Positions 17,781 to 25,057 of a stretch of DNA of 64,000 nt are shown here, in pieces. Position numbers and translations under genes: made by a program. The notes beneath the pieces are model-generated. The model saw nothing but the letters and a program-made list of their open reading frames with translations, was not told the origin of the DNA and did not search any database. The number at the start of each line of letters is the position of its first letter. The stretch's first letter is position 1. Source of the DNA: Marinobacter maritimus (GTDB taxonomy: Bacteria > Pseudomonadota > Gammaproteobacteria > Pseudomonadales > Oleiphilaceae); contig NZ_VCGW01000002.1 in assembly GCF_007671675.1 (NCBI RefSeq), forward strand, positions 434,001 through 498,000, read 5' to 3'.

Positions 17781-18461
17781 ATGAAAACCAGAGACAAGAT
17801 ACTGCTGTCCAGTCTGGAATTGTTTAACGATCTGGGCGAACGGAATGTCACAACAAATCATATCGCTGCGTATCTGGCGATTTCGCCGGGCAATCTGTAT
17901 TACCACTTTCGTAACAAGTCGGACATCATTTACGAGATATTCCAGGAATATGAAAAGCTGGTAGATTTCTATCTGGATATCCCGGAAGACCGTCCCATGA
18001 CGCTGGACGACATGACGTTTTATCTGGAGTCGGTATTTGATGGGCTCTGGAGCTACCGGTTTTTCCACCGGGATCTGGAATACCTGCTGGACAGAGATCC
18101 GCGCTTGCGCAGTGACTATCGGGAGTTTACCAACCGGTGCCTCTCGGCCATAAGCCGGATATTCGAGAAACTGGCAGATTCAGGCATCATCGAGCCACAG
18201 CCCGAATCCTTGCGCGGAGCCATGTCACTGAACGTCTGGCTTGTGATCACTAACTGGATGGCATATCTGAAGACAGCTCATGCGGCTAAAGCCTCCGCCA
18301 GCCTGAGCCTTCACGAACTGAAGCAGGGCATTTATCAGGTTCTGACGCTTGAGATTCCATACCTGACACCCGCTTACCGTGAACAAGTAATGTCGCTGAG
18401 GGAACAGTACCGGCCAACAATGCCGAATCAGGAAGAGAAGCGAGAGGCCCCTGTAAGCTGA
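17781..18461 (+). CDS. TetR/AcrR family transcriptional regulator
   Basis: A 226-aa regulator with an N-terminal helix-turn-helix (VTTNHIAAYLAISPGNLYYHFRNKSDIIYEIF, about 20-52) and a larger C-terminal ligand domain with several tryptophans and aromatic residues, which suits a hydrophobic ligand. I chose the ATG at 17781; a GTG at 17748 would add 11 residues, and neither has a strong binding site. It is divergent from the aldehyde dehydrogenase operon with a perfect palindrome between, so it probably represses that operon until an alcohol, aldehyde or fatty acid binds. An intrinsic terminator follows. Confidence 0.9.
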   Translation: MKTRDKILLSSLELFNDLGERNVTTNHIAAYLAISPGNLYYHFRNKSDIIYEIFQEYEKLVDFYLDIPEDRPMTLDDMTFYLESVFDGLWSYRFFHRDLEYLLDRDPRLRSDYREFTNRCLSAISRIFEKLADSGIIEPQPESLRGAMSLNVWLVITNWMAYLKTAHAAKASASLSLHELKQGIYQVLTLEIPYLTPAYREQVMSLREQYRPTMPNQEEKREAPVS

Positions 18462-18620
18462 GTGGGCTGCTTTTTGAGAGCAAAAAACGTGCAGATCAGG
18501 CTTTTCCGGAACCTTTGGCAGGCGAAACTGTCACATTACTGGGTGTTGGAAATCCGGACATTTCTGGCGCCTCCTGAGTGAGTTTTCAGGTTTTAACACG
18601 TCGCAAACCCTGACGTTTTA

Positions 18621-18649
18621 CCGGCCTGTTTTTCTCAGGCCGGTTTTTT
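18621..18649 (+). terminator. Rho-independent terminator
   Basis: CCGGCCTG and CAGGCCGG form an 8-bp stem with loop TTTTTCT followed by TTTTTT. It ends the tetR transcript and lies just before the convergent engB stop. Confidence 0.85.
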
Positions 18650-18654
18650 CTGTG

Positions 18655-19290
18655 TTATTCCCGCATTTTTTCATCTTCCAGCCAATTAATCAGCGCTGCC
18701 CGGCACTCATCAACGCCGAGTTTTGAGGTGGATGAAAACATGATCAGGTGTTCAACACAGCTGAAGGCCTCAAGCTTTCGGGTAATGTTCAGCATGCTGG
18801 TTTTTGCCTGCCCGAATTTGAGTTTGTCGGCTTTGGTTGCCAAAATCATCAGTGGCAGCTTGTTATGCTCGCACCATTCCACCATCATTTGATCGAAGTC
18901 GGTAAGCGGATGGCGGATATCCATTACCAGGACCAAGCCGCGCAGGCATCGGCGGTCGTTCAGGTAGTGCCCAAGATGTTTTTGCCAGTCGTCTTTCATG
19001 TCCCGGGATACTTTCGCGTAACCGTACCCTGGCAGATCCACCAACCGGGCATGCTCACGGTTCAGGGAAAAAAAGTTGATCAGACGTGTGCGCCCTGGCG
19101 TTTTACTGGTTCGGGCCAGCTTGCCGTTTGCGGTAATGGCGTTCATGGCGCTGGACTTTCCCGCATTCGAGCGTCCGGCAAAGGCGACTTCGGCGCCGGT
19201 ATCAGGCGGGCAGTCCTCCAATCGTGGCGCGCTGACCAGGAAGCGTGCGCTATTAAAAGAGATGCTTTTTTGAGTCAGATCAGAGTCCAC
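18655..19290 (-). CDS. engB: Ribosome biogenesis GTP-binding protein EngB (YihA/YsxC)
   Basis: A 211-aa TrmE-Era-type GTPase needed for 50S subunit assembly. Motifs: G1 GRSNAGKS at 39-46, G3 DLPGYGYAKV, G4 TKADK. Size is normal. The start is GTG at 19290: it gives the expected N-terminus and has AAGGAAAG about 10 nt upstream; the next in-frame ATG is inside the GTPase domain. It is divergent from the cytochrome c4 gene, an arrangement shared with Pseudomonas, where engB, cytochrome c4 and dsbA are neighbours. Confidence 0.96.
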   Translation of the reverse strand: MDSDLTQKSISFNSARFLVSAPRLEDCPPDTGAEVAFAGRSNAGKSSAMNAITANGKLARTSKTPGRTRLINFFSLNREHARLVDLPGYGYAKVSRDMKDDWQKHLGHYLNDRRCLRGLVLVMDIRHPLTDFDQMMVEWCEHNKLPLMILATKADKLKFGQAKTSMLNITRKLEAFSCVEHLIMFSSTSKLGVDECRAALINWLEDEKMRE

Positions 19291-19311
19291 AGCGGTTGGC
19301 TTTCCTTTGGA

Positions 19312-19339
19312 TTTCAGTTATCAGGGATTAATGTATAAT
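19312..19339 (+). promoter_or_regulatory. Candidate promoter for cytochrome c4 gene
   Basis: A perfect TATAAT (19334-19339) with a weak TTTCAG -35 hexamer 16 bp upstream. It lies about 120 bp before the ATG, so the transcript would have a fairly long leader. Confidence 0.5.
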
Positions 19340-19462
19340 GCTACACCAATTCCTGGCGGTACGCTTGGCGTAACCGCTGTCAGCCCTGGTTTTGAGCCTG
19401 ACTGAACAGCGCCTGCCGGCTGCAAACCATTAATATTTCGAGATGAGAGAAGCGGAGCGAGC

Positions 19463-20071
19463 ATGAAGAAACTGATCGCAGGGTTTGTTTTCGGCGTTGG
19501 CCTTACTGCCATGGCGCACGGAGCAGGGGATCCTGAAGCGGGCAAGCAAGCGGCGGCAGCCTGTCAGGCGTGTCATGGCCAGGGTGGAGCGAAGCCGATT
19601 ATGGGCGCCTATCCGAAAATCGCAGGACTGGGTGAGAGGTACCTGTATGACCAGTTGGTGGCCATTCAGGAGAACGCCCGTTCCATTCCCGAGATGACCG
19701 GGCAGCTGGACGGTAAATCCGACCAGGATCTTCAGGATCTGGCCGCGTATTTTGCTGCACAGGACATGGGCGTCAGCCAGGCAGACCCAGAGTTGGTAGA
19801 AAAAGGCGCGGCTCTGTACCGCGGTGGTAACATGGCTTCTGGCGTTCCCTCCTGTGCCGGCTGCCATAGCCCGCAGGGCAAGGGTAATGGGCCGGCCGGG
19901 TATCCACACCTTGGCGGACAAAATGCGGAGTACCTGGTCAAGCAGCTGAATGCCTACCGCGACGGTACCCGGGCGAATGGCTCTAATGCGGCTATCATGA
20001 TGGATGTTTCGTCCAGATTGACCGATGCAGAGATTGAAGCCGTTGCCAGTTATATTTCCGGCCTGAACTGA
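19463..20071 (+). CDS. Cytochrome c4, periplasmic dihaem cytochrome
   Basis: A 202-aa precursor with a signal peptide (about 1-21, cleavage after AHGA) and two covalent haem sites, CQACH at 34-38 and CAGCH at 131-135, one in each of two similar halves. Cytochrome c4 carries electrons in the periplasm to terminal oxidases, especially cbb3 types. Axial methionines are likely in IMGAYP/IPEMTG and IMMDVS. It starts an ordered set with dsbA and an EEP-family gene; an intrinsic terminator follows, so dsbA probably has its own promoter. Confidence 0.93.
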   Translation: MKKLIAGFVFGVGLTAMAHGAGDPEAGKQAAAACQACHGQGGAKPIMGAYPKIAGLGERYLYDQLVAIQENARSIPEMTGQLDGKSDQDLQDLAAYFAAQDMGVSQADPELVEKGAALYRGGNMASGVPSCAGCHSPQGKGNGPAGYPHLGGQNAEYLVKQLNAYRDGTRANGSNAAIMMDVSSRLTDAEIEAVASYISGLN

Positions 20072-20095
20072 TTCACTTACTCGGTGCCAGACACA

Positions 20096-20118
20096 CCCCG
20101 CCATGTGCGGGGTTTTTT
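20096..20118 (+). terminator. Rho-independent terminator
   Basis: CCCCGC-CATGT-GCGGGG followed by TTTTTT and further T-rich sequence, 25 bp after the cytochrome c4 stop. Confidence 0.9.
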
Positions 20119-20232
20119 GTTTTTCGAACCTGTAATCCACGAACGATGGAACTTTTCAGGCTCGACGGGTCATAATTCCCCGGTAACGTCATTCATATAA
20201 GTAACAACATCACAAAAACCTGGAGATATTTC

Positions 20233-20868
20233 ATGTTCCGAGCGCTCAGAACGGTCGTCCTGCTGTTGTCAGCCCTTGCCATATTCGGCCAGGCCAATGC
20301 GGCCGAATGGAAGGAAGGCACGCATTACAAGAAACTGGACACCCCGGTACGCACAGACAGCGGCTCACGCGTTGAGGTGGTGGAGGTGTTCTGGTACGGG
20401 TGCCCGCACTGCTATAACTTCAAACCATTGGCTGAAAGCTGGGAAGCAAAAGCTCCGGACTACGTAGACTACGTGAGAATTCCCGCGGCTCTTGGTAGCT
20501 CCTGGGAGCCGCACGCCCGGGCCTTTTATGCGCTTGAGGCCATCAATGCTTTGGATAAACTGCACGATGCTCTGTTTGATGCCCTGGCAGGTGAGCGCCG
20601 GCCGTTAAATGATGGCGAGTCTCTGGCGGAGTTTGTGGCCGGCTACGGTGTAGATCGCGAGGAGTTTCTTGATAGCTATAACAGCTTCGGTGTGAATGCC
20701 CGCATGCAGCAGGCGCAGGCAAAAATCCGGGGTGCGCGCGTTACCGGCACACCGACTATGCTTGTCAATGGCAAGTACACAGTCAGCGCCTCCATGGCGG
20801 GTAGCCTTGAGGGGGTGCTGGAGGTTGTTGATTATCTGGTTGCCCGGGAACACGCCGCAAGCGAATAA
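20233..20868 (+). CDS. dsbA: Thiol:disulfide interchange protein DsbA
   Basis: A 211-aa periplasmic oxidase that puts disulfide bonds into exported proteins. A signal peptide covers about 1-23 (cleavage after QANA). The active site is CPHC at 57-60 in EVFWYGCPHCYNF, and the cis-proline loop is TGTPTMLVNG. A helical insertion between the thioredoxin halves is present, as is normal for DsbA. The ATG follows CTGGAGATATTTC. Its partner for reoxidation, DsbB, is not in the window. The exported lipase foldase substrates and Tat proteins of the region could be clients, but that is only inference. Confidence 0.95.
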   Translation: MFRALRTVVLLLSALAIFGQANAAEWKEGTHYKKLDTPVRTDSGSRVEVVEVFWYGCPHCYNFKPLAESWEAKAPDYVDYVRIPAALGSSWEPHARAFYALEAINALDKLHDALFDALAGERRPLNDGESLAEFVAGYGVDREEFLDSYNSFGVNARMQQAQAKIRGARVTGTPTMLVNGKYTVSASMAGSLEGVLEVVDYLVAREHAASE

Positions 20869-20921
20869 ACGCTGGCGCGCAGTGGGTGGGCTGAGCGTTA
20901 TTCCGATGGATGTGGGTGGCT

Positions 20922-21770
20922 ATGTATAAGCGTTTACGACGTCAATGGAATGAGAGCCAGAAGGCCGCGGATGTTGCCCGCGGCAGCTCGTCGGGTCTGG
21001 ACCATGTTCCGGATTTTGCAACCGCCGGTCGCATTCGTTTGCTGACGTTCAACATTCAGGTGGGCATCAGCACATCGGCCTACCGGCATTATCTGACCCG
21101 CAGCTGGCAGCACGTGCTGCCCCATCGCAACCGGTTTGAGAACCTGGACAGGATTGCCACCCTGCTCAGCAACTACGATGTAGTGGCTTTGCAGGAGTGC
21201 GATGGCGGCAGTTTGCGCAGCGGACACATCAATCAGGTGCAGTACCTGGCCGAGGCCGCTGGAATCCCGTACTGGTATCAGCAACTCAATCGCAATCTGG
21301 GGCAGTTTGCCCAGCACAGCAACGGTCTGCTGAGCCGGTTCAGGCCGCTGGGGGTGAAAGAGCACCGCTTGCCCGGACTGATTCCCGGCCGGGGTGTAAT
21401 TGTGGCGAAATACGGCAACCCGGAAGACCCGTTGGTGCTGGTTATGATGCACCTGTCCCTGAGCAAATCCGCCCAGCAGCGCCAATTGGGCTTTGTCAGT
21501 GATCTGATCAACGATTACCGGCATGTGGTGTTGATGGGCGATATGAACGCTCACGCAGAACAACTGCTTACCAACACGCCGCTGAAGCAGACCGACCTGA
21601 TCCCGCTACCTGCGGATGCCCACAGCTTCCCCAGCTGGCGCCCGGAGAAAGCGTTGGATCACATTCTGGTTAGTCCGAGCCTCCAGGTGCACAGTTCCGG
21701 AGTGGTCAGCTATCCAATGTCGGACCACTTGCCTATCGCGCTGGATGTCTCGGTGCCCGTAACGCCGTGA
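20922..21770 (+). CDS. Endonuclease/exonuclease/phosphatase family protein
   Basis: A 282-aa cytoplasmic protein of the DNase I-like metallophosphoesterase fold. Catalytic segments visible are LTFNIQVG (N), VVALQECDG (metal Glu), MMHLSLSK, LMGDMNAH (Asp-x-Asn) and the C-terminal VVSYPMSDHLPIAL (Asp-His). Substrate could be DNA, a lipid or a phosphoester; sequence alone does not say. In P. aeruginosa a homologue also follows dsbA. I prefer the ATG at 20922 over the one at 20910, since a GGTGG precedes it; the difference is four residues. Confidence 0.85.
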   Translation: MYKRLRRQWNESQKAADVARGSSSGLDHVPDFATAGRIRLLTFNIQVGISTSAYRHYLTRSWQHVLPHRNRFENLDRIATLLSNYDVVALQECDGGSLRSGHINQVQYLAEAAGIPYWYQQLNRNLGQFAQHSNGLLSRFRPLGVKEHRLPGLIPGRGVIVAKYGNPEDPLVLVMMHLSLSKSAQQRQLGFVSDLINDYRHVVLMGDMNAHAEQLLTNTPLKQTDLIPLPADAHSFPSWRPEKALDHILVSPSLQVHSSGVVSYPMSDHLPIALDVSVPVTP

Positions 21771-21776
21771 GGTTCT

Positions 21777-21830
21777 TCTGCGCTCACAAAAAAACCCGAC
21801 TCGCTGGTCGGGTTTTTTTGTGAGCGCAGA
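21777..21830. terminator. Bidirectional terminator with a perfect 24-bp stem
   Basis: Two arms, 21777-21800 and 21807-21830, are exact reverse complements around a 6-nt loop (TCGCTG). The inner part ACCCGAC/GTCGGGT followed by seven T residues makes a classical terminator on both strands; the outer part extends the stem well beyond what is needed. It separates the convergent EEP and rpmG genes, which end within 7 bp on either side. Confidence 0.93.
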
Positions 21831-21834
21831 TCAA

Positions 21835-21990
21835 TTACTTGATCTTCGCTTCCTTGTACGCAACGTGCTTACGGACAACCGGATCGTACTTTTTGATCTC
21901 GATTTTTTCCGGGGTGTTACGCTTGTTCTTCATGGTCGTGTAGAAATGACCCGTGCCTGCTGAAGATACCAGCTTGATTTTTTCGCGCAT
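21835..21990 (-). CDS. rpmG: 50S ribosomal protein L33
   Basis: A 51-aa basic protein reading [19 protein letters not shown] and ending [13 protein letters not shown]. It lacks the zinc-binding cysteine pairs found in C+ versions of L33, so it is the zinc-free type usual in gammaproteobacteria. It lies 11 bp after rpmB on the same strand, the standard rpmB-rpmG operon, and stops 5 bp before the strong terminator. Confidence 0.97.
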   Translation of the reverse strand: MREKIKLVSSAGTGHFYTTMKNKRNTPEKIEIKKYDPVVRKHVAYKEAKIK

Positions 21991-22001
21991 GATGCGGCTC
22001 C

Positions 22002-22238
22002 TTATACTTTCTCGCCGCGGGCACGAAGATCGGCCAATACAGCGTCAATACCATTTTTATCGATGATGCGCATACCTTTGGTAGACGTGCGCAGCCTTAC
22101 GAAACGCTTTTCAGACTCAACCCAAAAGCGCTTGCTTTGCAGGTTGGGCAGAAAGCGACGACGGGTGTGGTTCATCGCGTGAGATACATTGTTACCGGAA
22201 ACCGGACGTTTACCGGTTACCTGACAAACTCTGGACAT
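22002..22238 (-). CDS. rpmB: 50S ribosomal protein L28
   Basis: A 78-aa basic ribosomal protein with the family start [20 protein letters not shown], central [14 protein letters not shown], and C-terminal [19 protein letters not shown]. The ATG at 22238 has GGAGG 6 nt upstream. It is first in the rpmB-rpmG operon. radC lies upstream on the same strand with a 217-bp gap holding a candidate promoter, matching the radC-rpmB-rpmG order of E. coli and Pseudomonas. Confidence 0.97.
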   Translation of the reverse strand: MSRVCQVTGKRPVSGNNVSHAMNHTRRRFLPNLQSKRFWVESEKRFVRLRTSTKGMRIIDKNGIDAVLADLRARGEKV

Positions 22239-22378
22239 ACTTGCCTCCGACCTGAGCATTGGTCTTAATAAATGCGAATTCGATTTTAATGCGTCTCTGG
22301 TTGCCAAGGAACGGTTACGCCCCCGTTTGCGCCTCTAAACTGAACGCTGCTCGCCAGACGCCGCCAGAAAGGGACGCT

Positions 22379-22407
22379 TTTATACCAGAACCAGCCCCCC
22401 AACGCAA
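22379..22407 (-). promoter_or_regulatory. Candidate sigma-70 promoter of rpmB-rpmG
   Basis: Read on the minus strand: TTGCGT (complement of 22402-22407), 17-bp spacer, TATAAA (complement of 22379-22384). It lies about 140 bp before the rpmB ATG. Both hexamers and spacing are good. Confidence 0.55.
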
Positions 22408-22455
22408 AAAATTGTTGGGAATTTGGCCAGTTTTCCGACATCTGTTTTTGACGAC

Positions 22456-23130
22456 CTACATTAATCCACGTTCCGCGAGGGATATTACCTCACCGTGGCC
22501 AATCACCATATGGTCAAGAACCCTGATATCCACCAGCCCGAGCGCTTCCTTCAGGCGTTTGGTCAGGGAGATGTCGGCCTGGCTGGGTTCGGCCACCCCG
22601 GAAGGGTGATTGTGGGCGAAAATGACAGCAGCGGCGTTGTCCTCCAGTGCCTGCCGGACGACTTCCCGCGGGTATACAGCAGCGCCATCAATAGTGCCGC
22701 GAAACAGCTCCCGATACTGAATAATCCGGTGTCGGTTGTCCAGAAACAGGCCCGCGAAGACTTCATGAGGGTAGGTGCCGAGTCGACTTGTGAGAAAACG
22801 CCGGGTATCTTCCGGTGAGCGCAGCGGATCACCTTGGCGCAATGGCTCATCCATTACACGTCGTGCCATTTCCAATGCGGCCTGTACCTGAGCGTACTTC
22901 GCAGCACCCAGCCCCTTTACACTGCAGAACTGCCTGCGGGATGCAGTAAGCAGTCCACGTAAGCCGGAAAACTCCTGCAACAGAAAACGCGAAAGGTCCA
23001 TAACGGGCATGCCTGTGGTACCAGTGCGTAGAAAAATAGCCAGTAGTTCGGCATCTGAAAGGCTTTCGGAGCCGTGGGCAAGCAGTCGCTCACGGGGGCG
23101 TTCGTCCATGGGCCAGGCGGGGTCGGTCAT
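22456..23130 (-). CDS. radC: RadC family JAB1/MPN protein
   Basis: A 224-aa protein with an N-terminal helix-hairpin-helix ([32 protein letters not shown]) and a C-terminal JAMM metalloprotease-like domain with HNHPSG at 173-178. Once thought a repair protein, RadC's function is unsettled. The ATG at 23130 has AAGGAAG upstream; the 27 extra codons of the longer frame lack support. It is divergent from coaBC (173-bp gap), as in E. coli and Pseudomonas. Confidence 0.95.
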   Translation of the reverse strand: MTDPAWPMDERPRERLLAHGSESLSDAELLAIFLRTGTTGMPVMDLSRFLLQEFSGLRGLLTASRRQFCSVKGLGAAKYAQVQAALEMARRVMDEPLRQGDPLRSPEDTRRFLTSRLGTYPHEVFAGLFLDNRHRIIQYRELFRGTIDGAAVYPREVVRQALEDNAAAVIFAHNHPSGVAEPSQADISLTKRLKEALGLVDIRVLDHMVIGHGEVISLAERGLM

Positions 23131-23303
23131 ATGGGCTTCCTTGCATATCGTTGGAGAGGTTTGGCGCATCCTGCGCTTTTCACTTACAAAGACTACTTCA
23201 AAAAGTAACAAATGGTAAACGAGCGGGTGGCCTTGCGGGCTGTCGGTATGGTCAGGGCATGCTATCTTATAAGCCTTTCTTTTTAAGCGGATACGGAGTC
23301 TGT

Positions 23304-24503
23304 ATGGCGGTCAGGAAAATTCTGCTGGGTATAACCGGCGGCATTGCAGCCTATAAGAGTGCCGAGCTTGTGCGCCTGCTGAAAAAAGCCGGCTACGAGG
23401 TGAGGGTTGTCATGACACAGGGTGCCGAAGCCTTCGTAGCCCCCCTGACCTTTCAGGCGCTCAGCGGCGAGCCTGTGCGCACCTCCCTGCTGGATCCGGA
23501 AGCCGAAGCCGGCATGGGGCATATAGAGTTGGCGAAGTGGGCTGATCAGGTCGTCATTGCCCCGGCTTCTGCAGATTTTATTGCTCGGCTTGCTCAGGGT
23601 ATGGCCAACGACCTGCTGACTACGGTCTGTTGTGCAACTGAGGCCCCTGTTGCCCTGGCGCCTGCGATGAATCAGGCAATGTGGAGTAATTGGCGCACCC
23701 AGCGCAACATCCATCTGCTTGAGGACGATCCACAGATTACGCTCTGGGGCCCGGACCAGGGCGACCAGGCCTGCGGCGATAATGGGCCCGGGCGCATGCT
23801 TGAGGCTGCGGTCATCGCCGGGCTGATCATGAACAGGCAGGCCGGTGCTGGCGAGCTTGCAGGTAAGCGTGTCGTCATCACCGCCGGCCCAACCCGCGAG
23901 CCGATAGACCCGGTGCGCTATATCAGCAACCACAGTTCGGGCAAAATGGGCTACGCGTTGGCCACAGCCGCCCGGGATGCAGGTGCCCGTGTTGTTCTGG
24001 TCAGTGGGCCAGTCAATTTGCCGGCACCAGCGGGCATTGACGTTCGTGGCGTCGTGACTGCCGAGGATATGCTGCAGGCCTCCACAGGAGCGGTCGACGA
24101 AGGCTGTGATCTGTTCATCGCGACGGCTGCGGTTGCGGATTACCGGCCCGAGAGCTTTGCCAGCGACAAGATAAAGAAATCCAGCGAGTCCATGGCGCTG
24201 CCATTGATACGCAACCCGGACACGCTGGCAACGATTGCCGGGCGTCCGGATGCGCCGTTCACCGTTGGTTTTGCTGCTGAAACCTCAGATGTCGCCCGCT
24301 ATGCCAAGGGCAAGATGCAACGCAAAAACTTGCGCATGGTTGTTGCCAATGATGTATCTGCGCCAGGGCTGGGGTTCAACAGTGAAAATAATGCCGTAAC
24401 AGTATTCTGGCCGAGCGGGCAGGAGACGATAGGGCCCGATACCAAAAAAGCTATTGCATCGCGTCTCGTGGCGCTTATTAGCGAACACCTGAAGCAGGAT
24501 TGA
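23304..24503 (+). CDS. coaBC: Bifunctional phosphopantothenoylcysteine decarboxylase/synthase
   Basis: A 399-aa flavoprotein with two enzymes of coenzyme A synthesis. The CoaC part (about 1-180) shows [22 protein letters not shown], the catalytic-His segment [20 protein letters not shown] and the redox-Cys loop [10 protein letters not shown]. The CoaB part (about 185-399) shows [25 protein letters not shown] and DKIKKS. The ATG at 23304 follows CGGAGTCTGT. dut starts 1 nt after its stop, so the two are translationally coupled. Confidence 0.97.
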   Translation: MAVRKILLGITGGIAAYKSAELVRLLKKAGYEVRVVMTQGAEAFVAPLTFQALSGEPVRTSLLDPEAEAGMGHIELAKWADQVVIAPASADFIARLAQGMANDLLTTVCCATEAPVALAPAMNQAMWSNWRTQRNIHLLEDDPQITLWGPDQGDQACGDNGPGRMLEAAVIAGLIMNRQAGAGELAGKRVVITAGPTREPIDPVRYISNHSSGKMGYALATAARDAGARVVLVSGPVNLPAPAGIDVRGVVTAEDMLQASTGAVDEGCDLFIATAAVADYRPESFASDKIKKSSESMALPLIRNPDTLATIAGRPDAPFTVGFAAETSDVARYAKGKMQRKNLRMVVANDVSAPGLGFNSENNAVTVFWPSGQETIGPDTKKAIASRLVALISEHLKQD

Positions 24504-24504
24504 T

Positions 24505-24966
24505 ATGAATAGAAAAAATTTACAGGTACGCATTCTCGACGACCGGATCGGCAACCAGATCGCTTTTCCGGAATACGCCACTGAAGGTTCTGCAGGCCTG
24601 GACTTGCGGGCTTGTCTGGATGAGCCACTAACGTTGGCGCCAGGCGATACGACGTTAATCCGGACCGGGCTTTCCATCCACATCGCCGATCCGTCGCTGG
24701 CAGCCATGATTTTGCCCAGAAGCGGGCTCGGCCACAAACACGGTATCGTGCTGGGTAATCTGGTGGGGCTGATTGATTCGGACTACCAGGGCGAGTTGAT
24801 GGTCTCCTGCTGGAATCGGGGTAACACCGACTTTACGGTTGATGTCGGCGAGCGGATAGCCCAGCTGGTTCTGGTGCCTGTTGTTCAAGCCGATTTTGAA
24901 GTGGTTTCCGAGTTTGATGCCAGCAGTCGGGGCGAAGGCGGGTTTGGCTCTACAGGTACCCGATAA
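24505..24966 (+). CDS. dut: Deoxyuridine 5'-triphosphate nucleotidohydrolase (dUTPase)
   Basis: A 153-aa trimeric dUTPase, which removes dUTP and supplies dUMP for thymidylate. The five family motifs are visible: [35 protein letters not shown], the [11 protein letters not shown] strand and the C-terminal [10 protein letters not shown] loop that closes over substrate. Length is standard. It starts 1 nt after coaBC, the same coupling as in other gammaproteobacteria, and is followed 91 bp later by algC. Confidence 0.97.
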   Translation: MNRKNLQVRILDDRIGNQIAFPEYATEGSAGLDLRACLDEPLTLAPGDTTLIRTGLSIHIADPSLAAMILPRSGLGHKHGIVLGNLVGLIDSDYQGELMVSCWNRGNTDFTVDVGERIAQLVLVPVVQADFEVVSEFDASSRGEGGFGSTGTR

Positions 24967-25057
24967 CCGTTATACCATAGCGCAGAAACCTATTGCCGCG
25001 TCTATACTTTGCCGTTAAGTGCTTGTCCAGGGCAAAAAAATAATTGCAGGATGAACT

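Noticed and set aside
24967..25057. Sigma-54 promoter before algC
   Set aside because: GG and GC elements do not have the 10-bp spacing needed.
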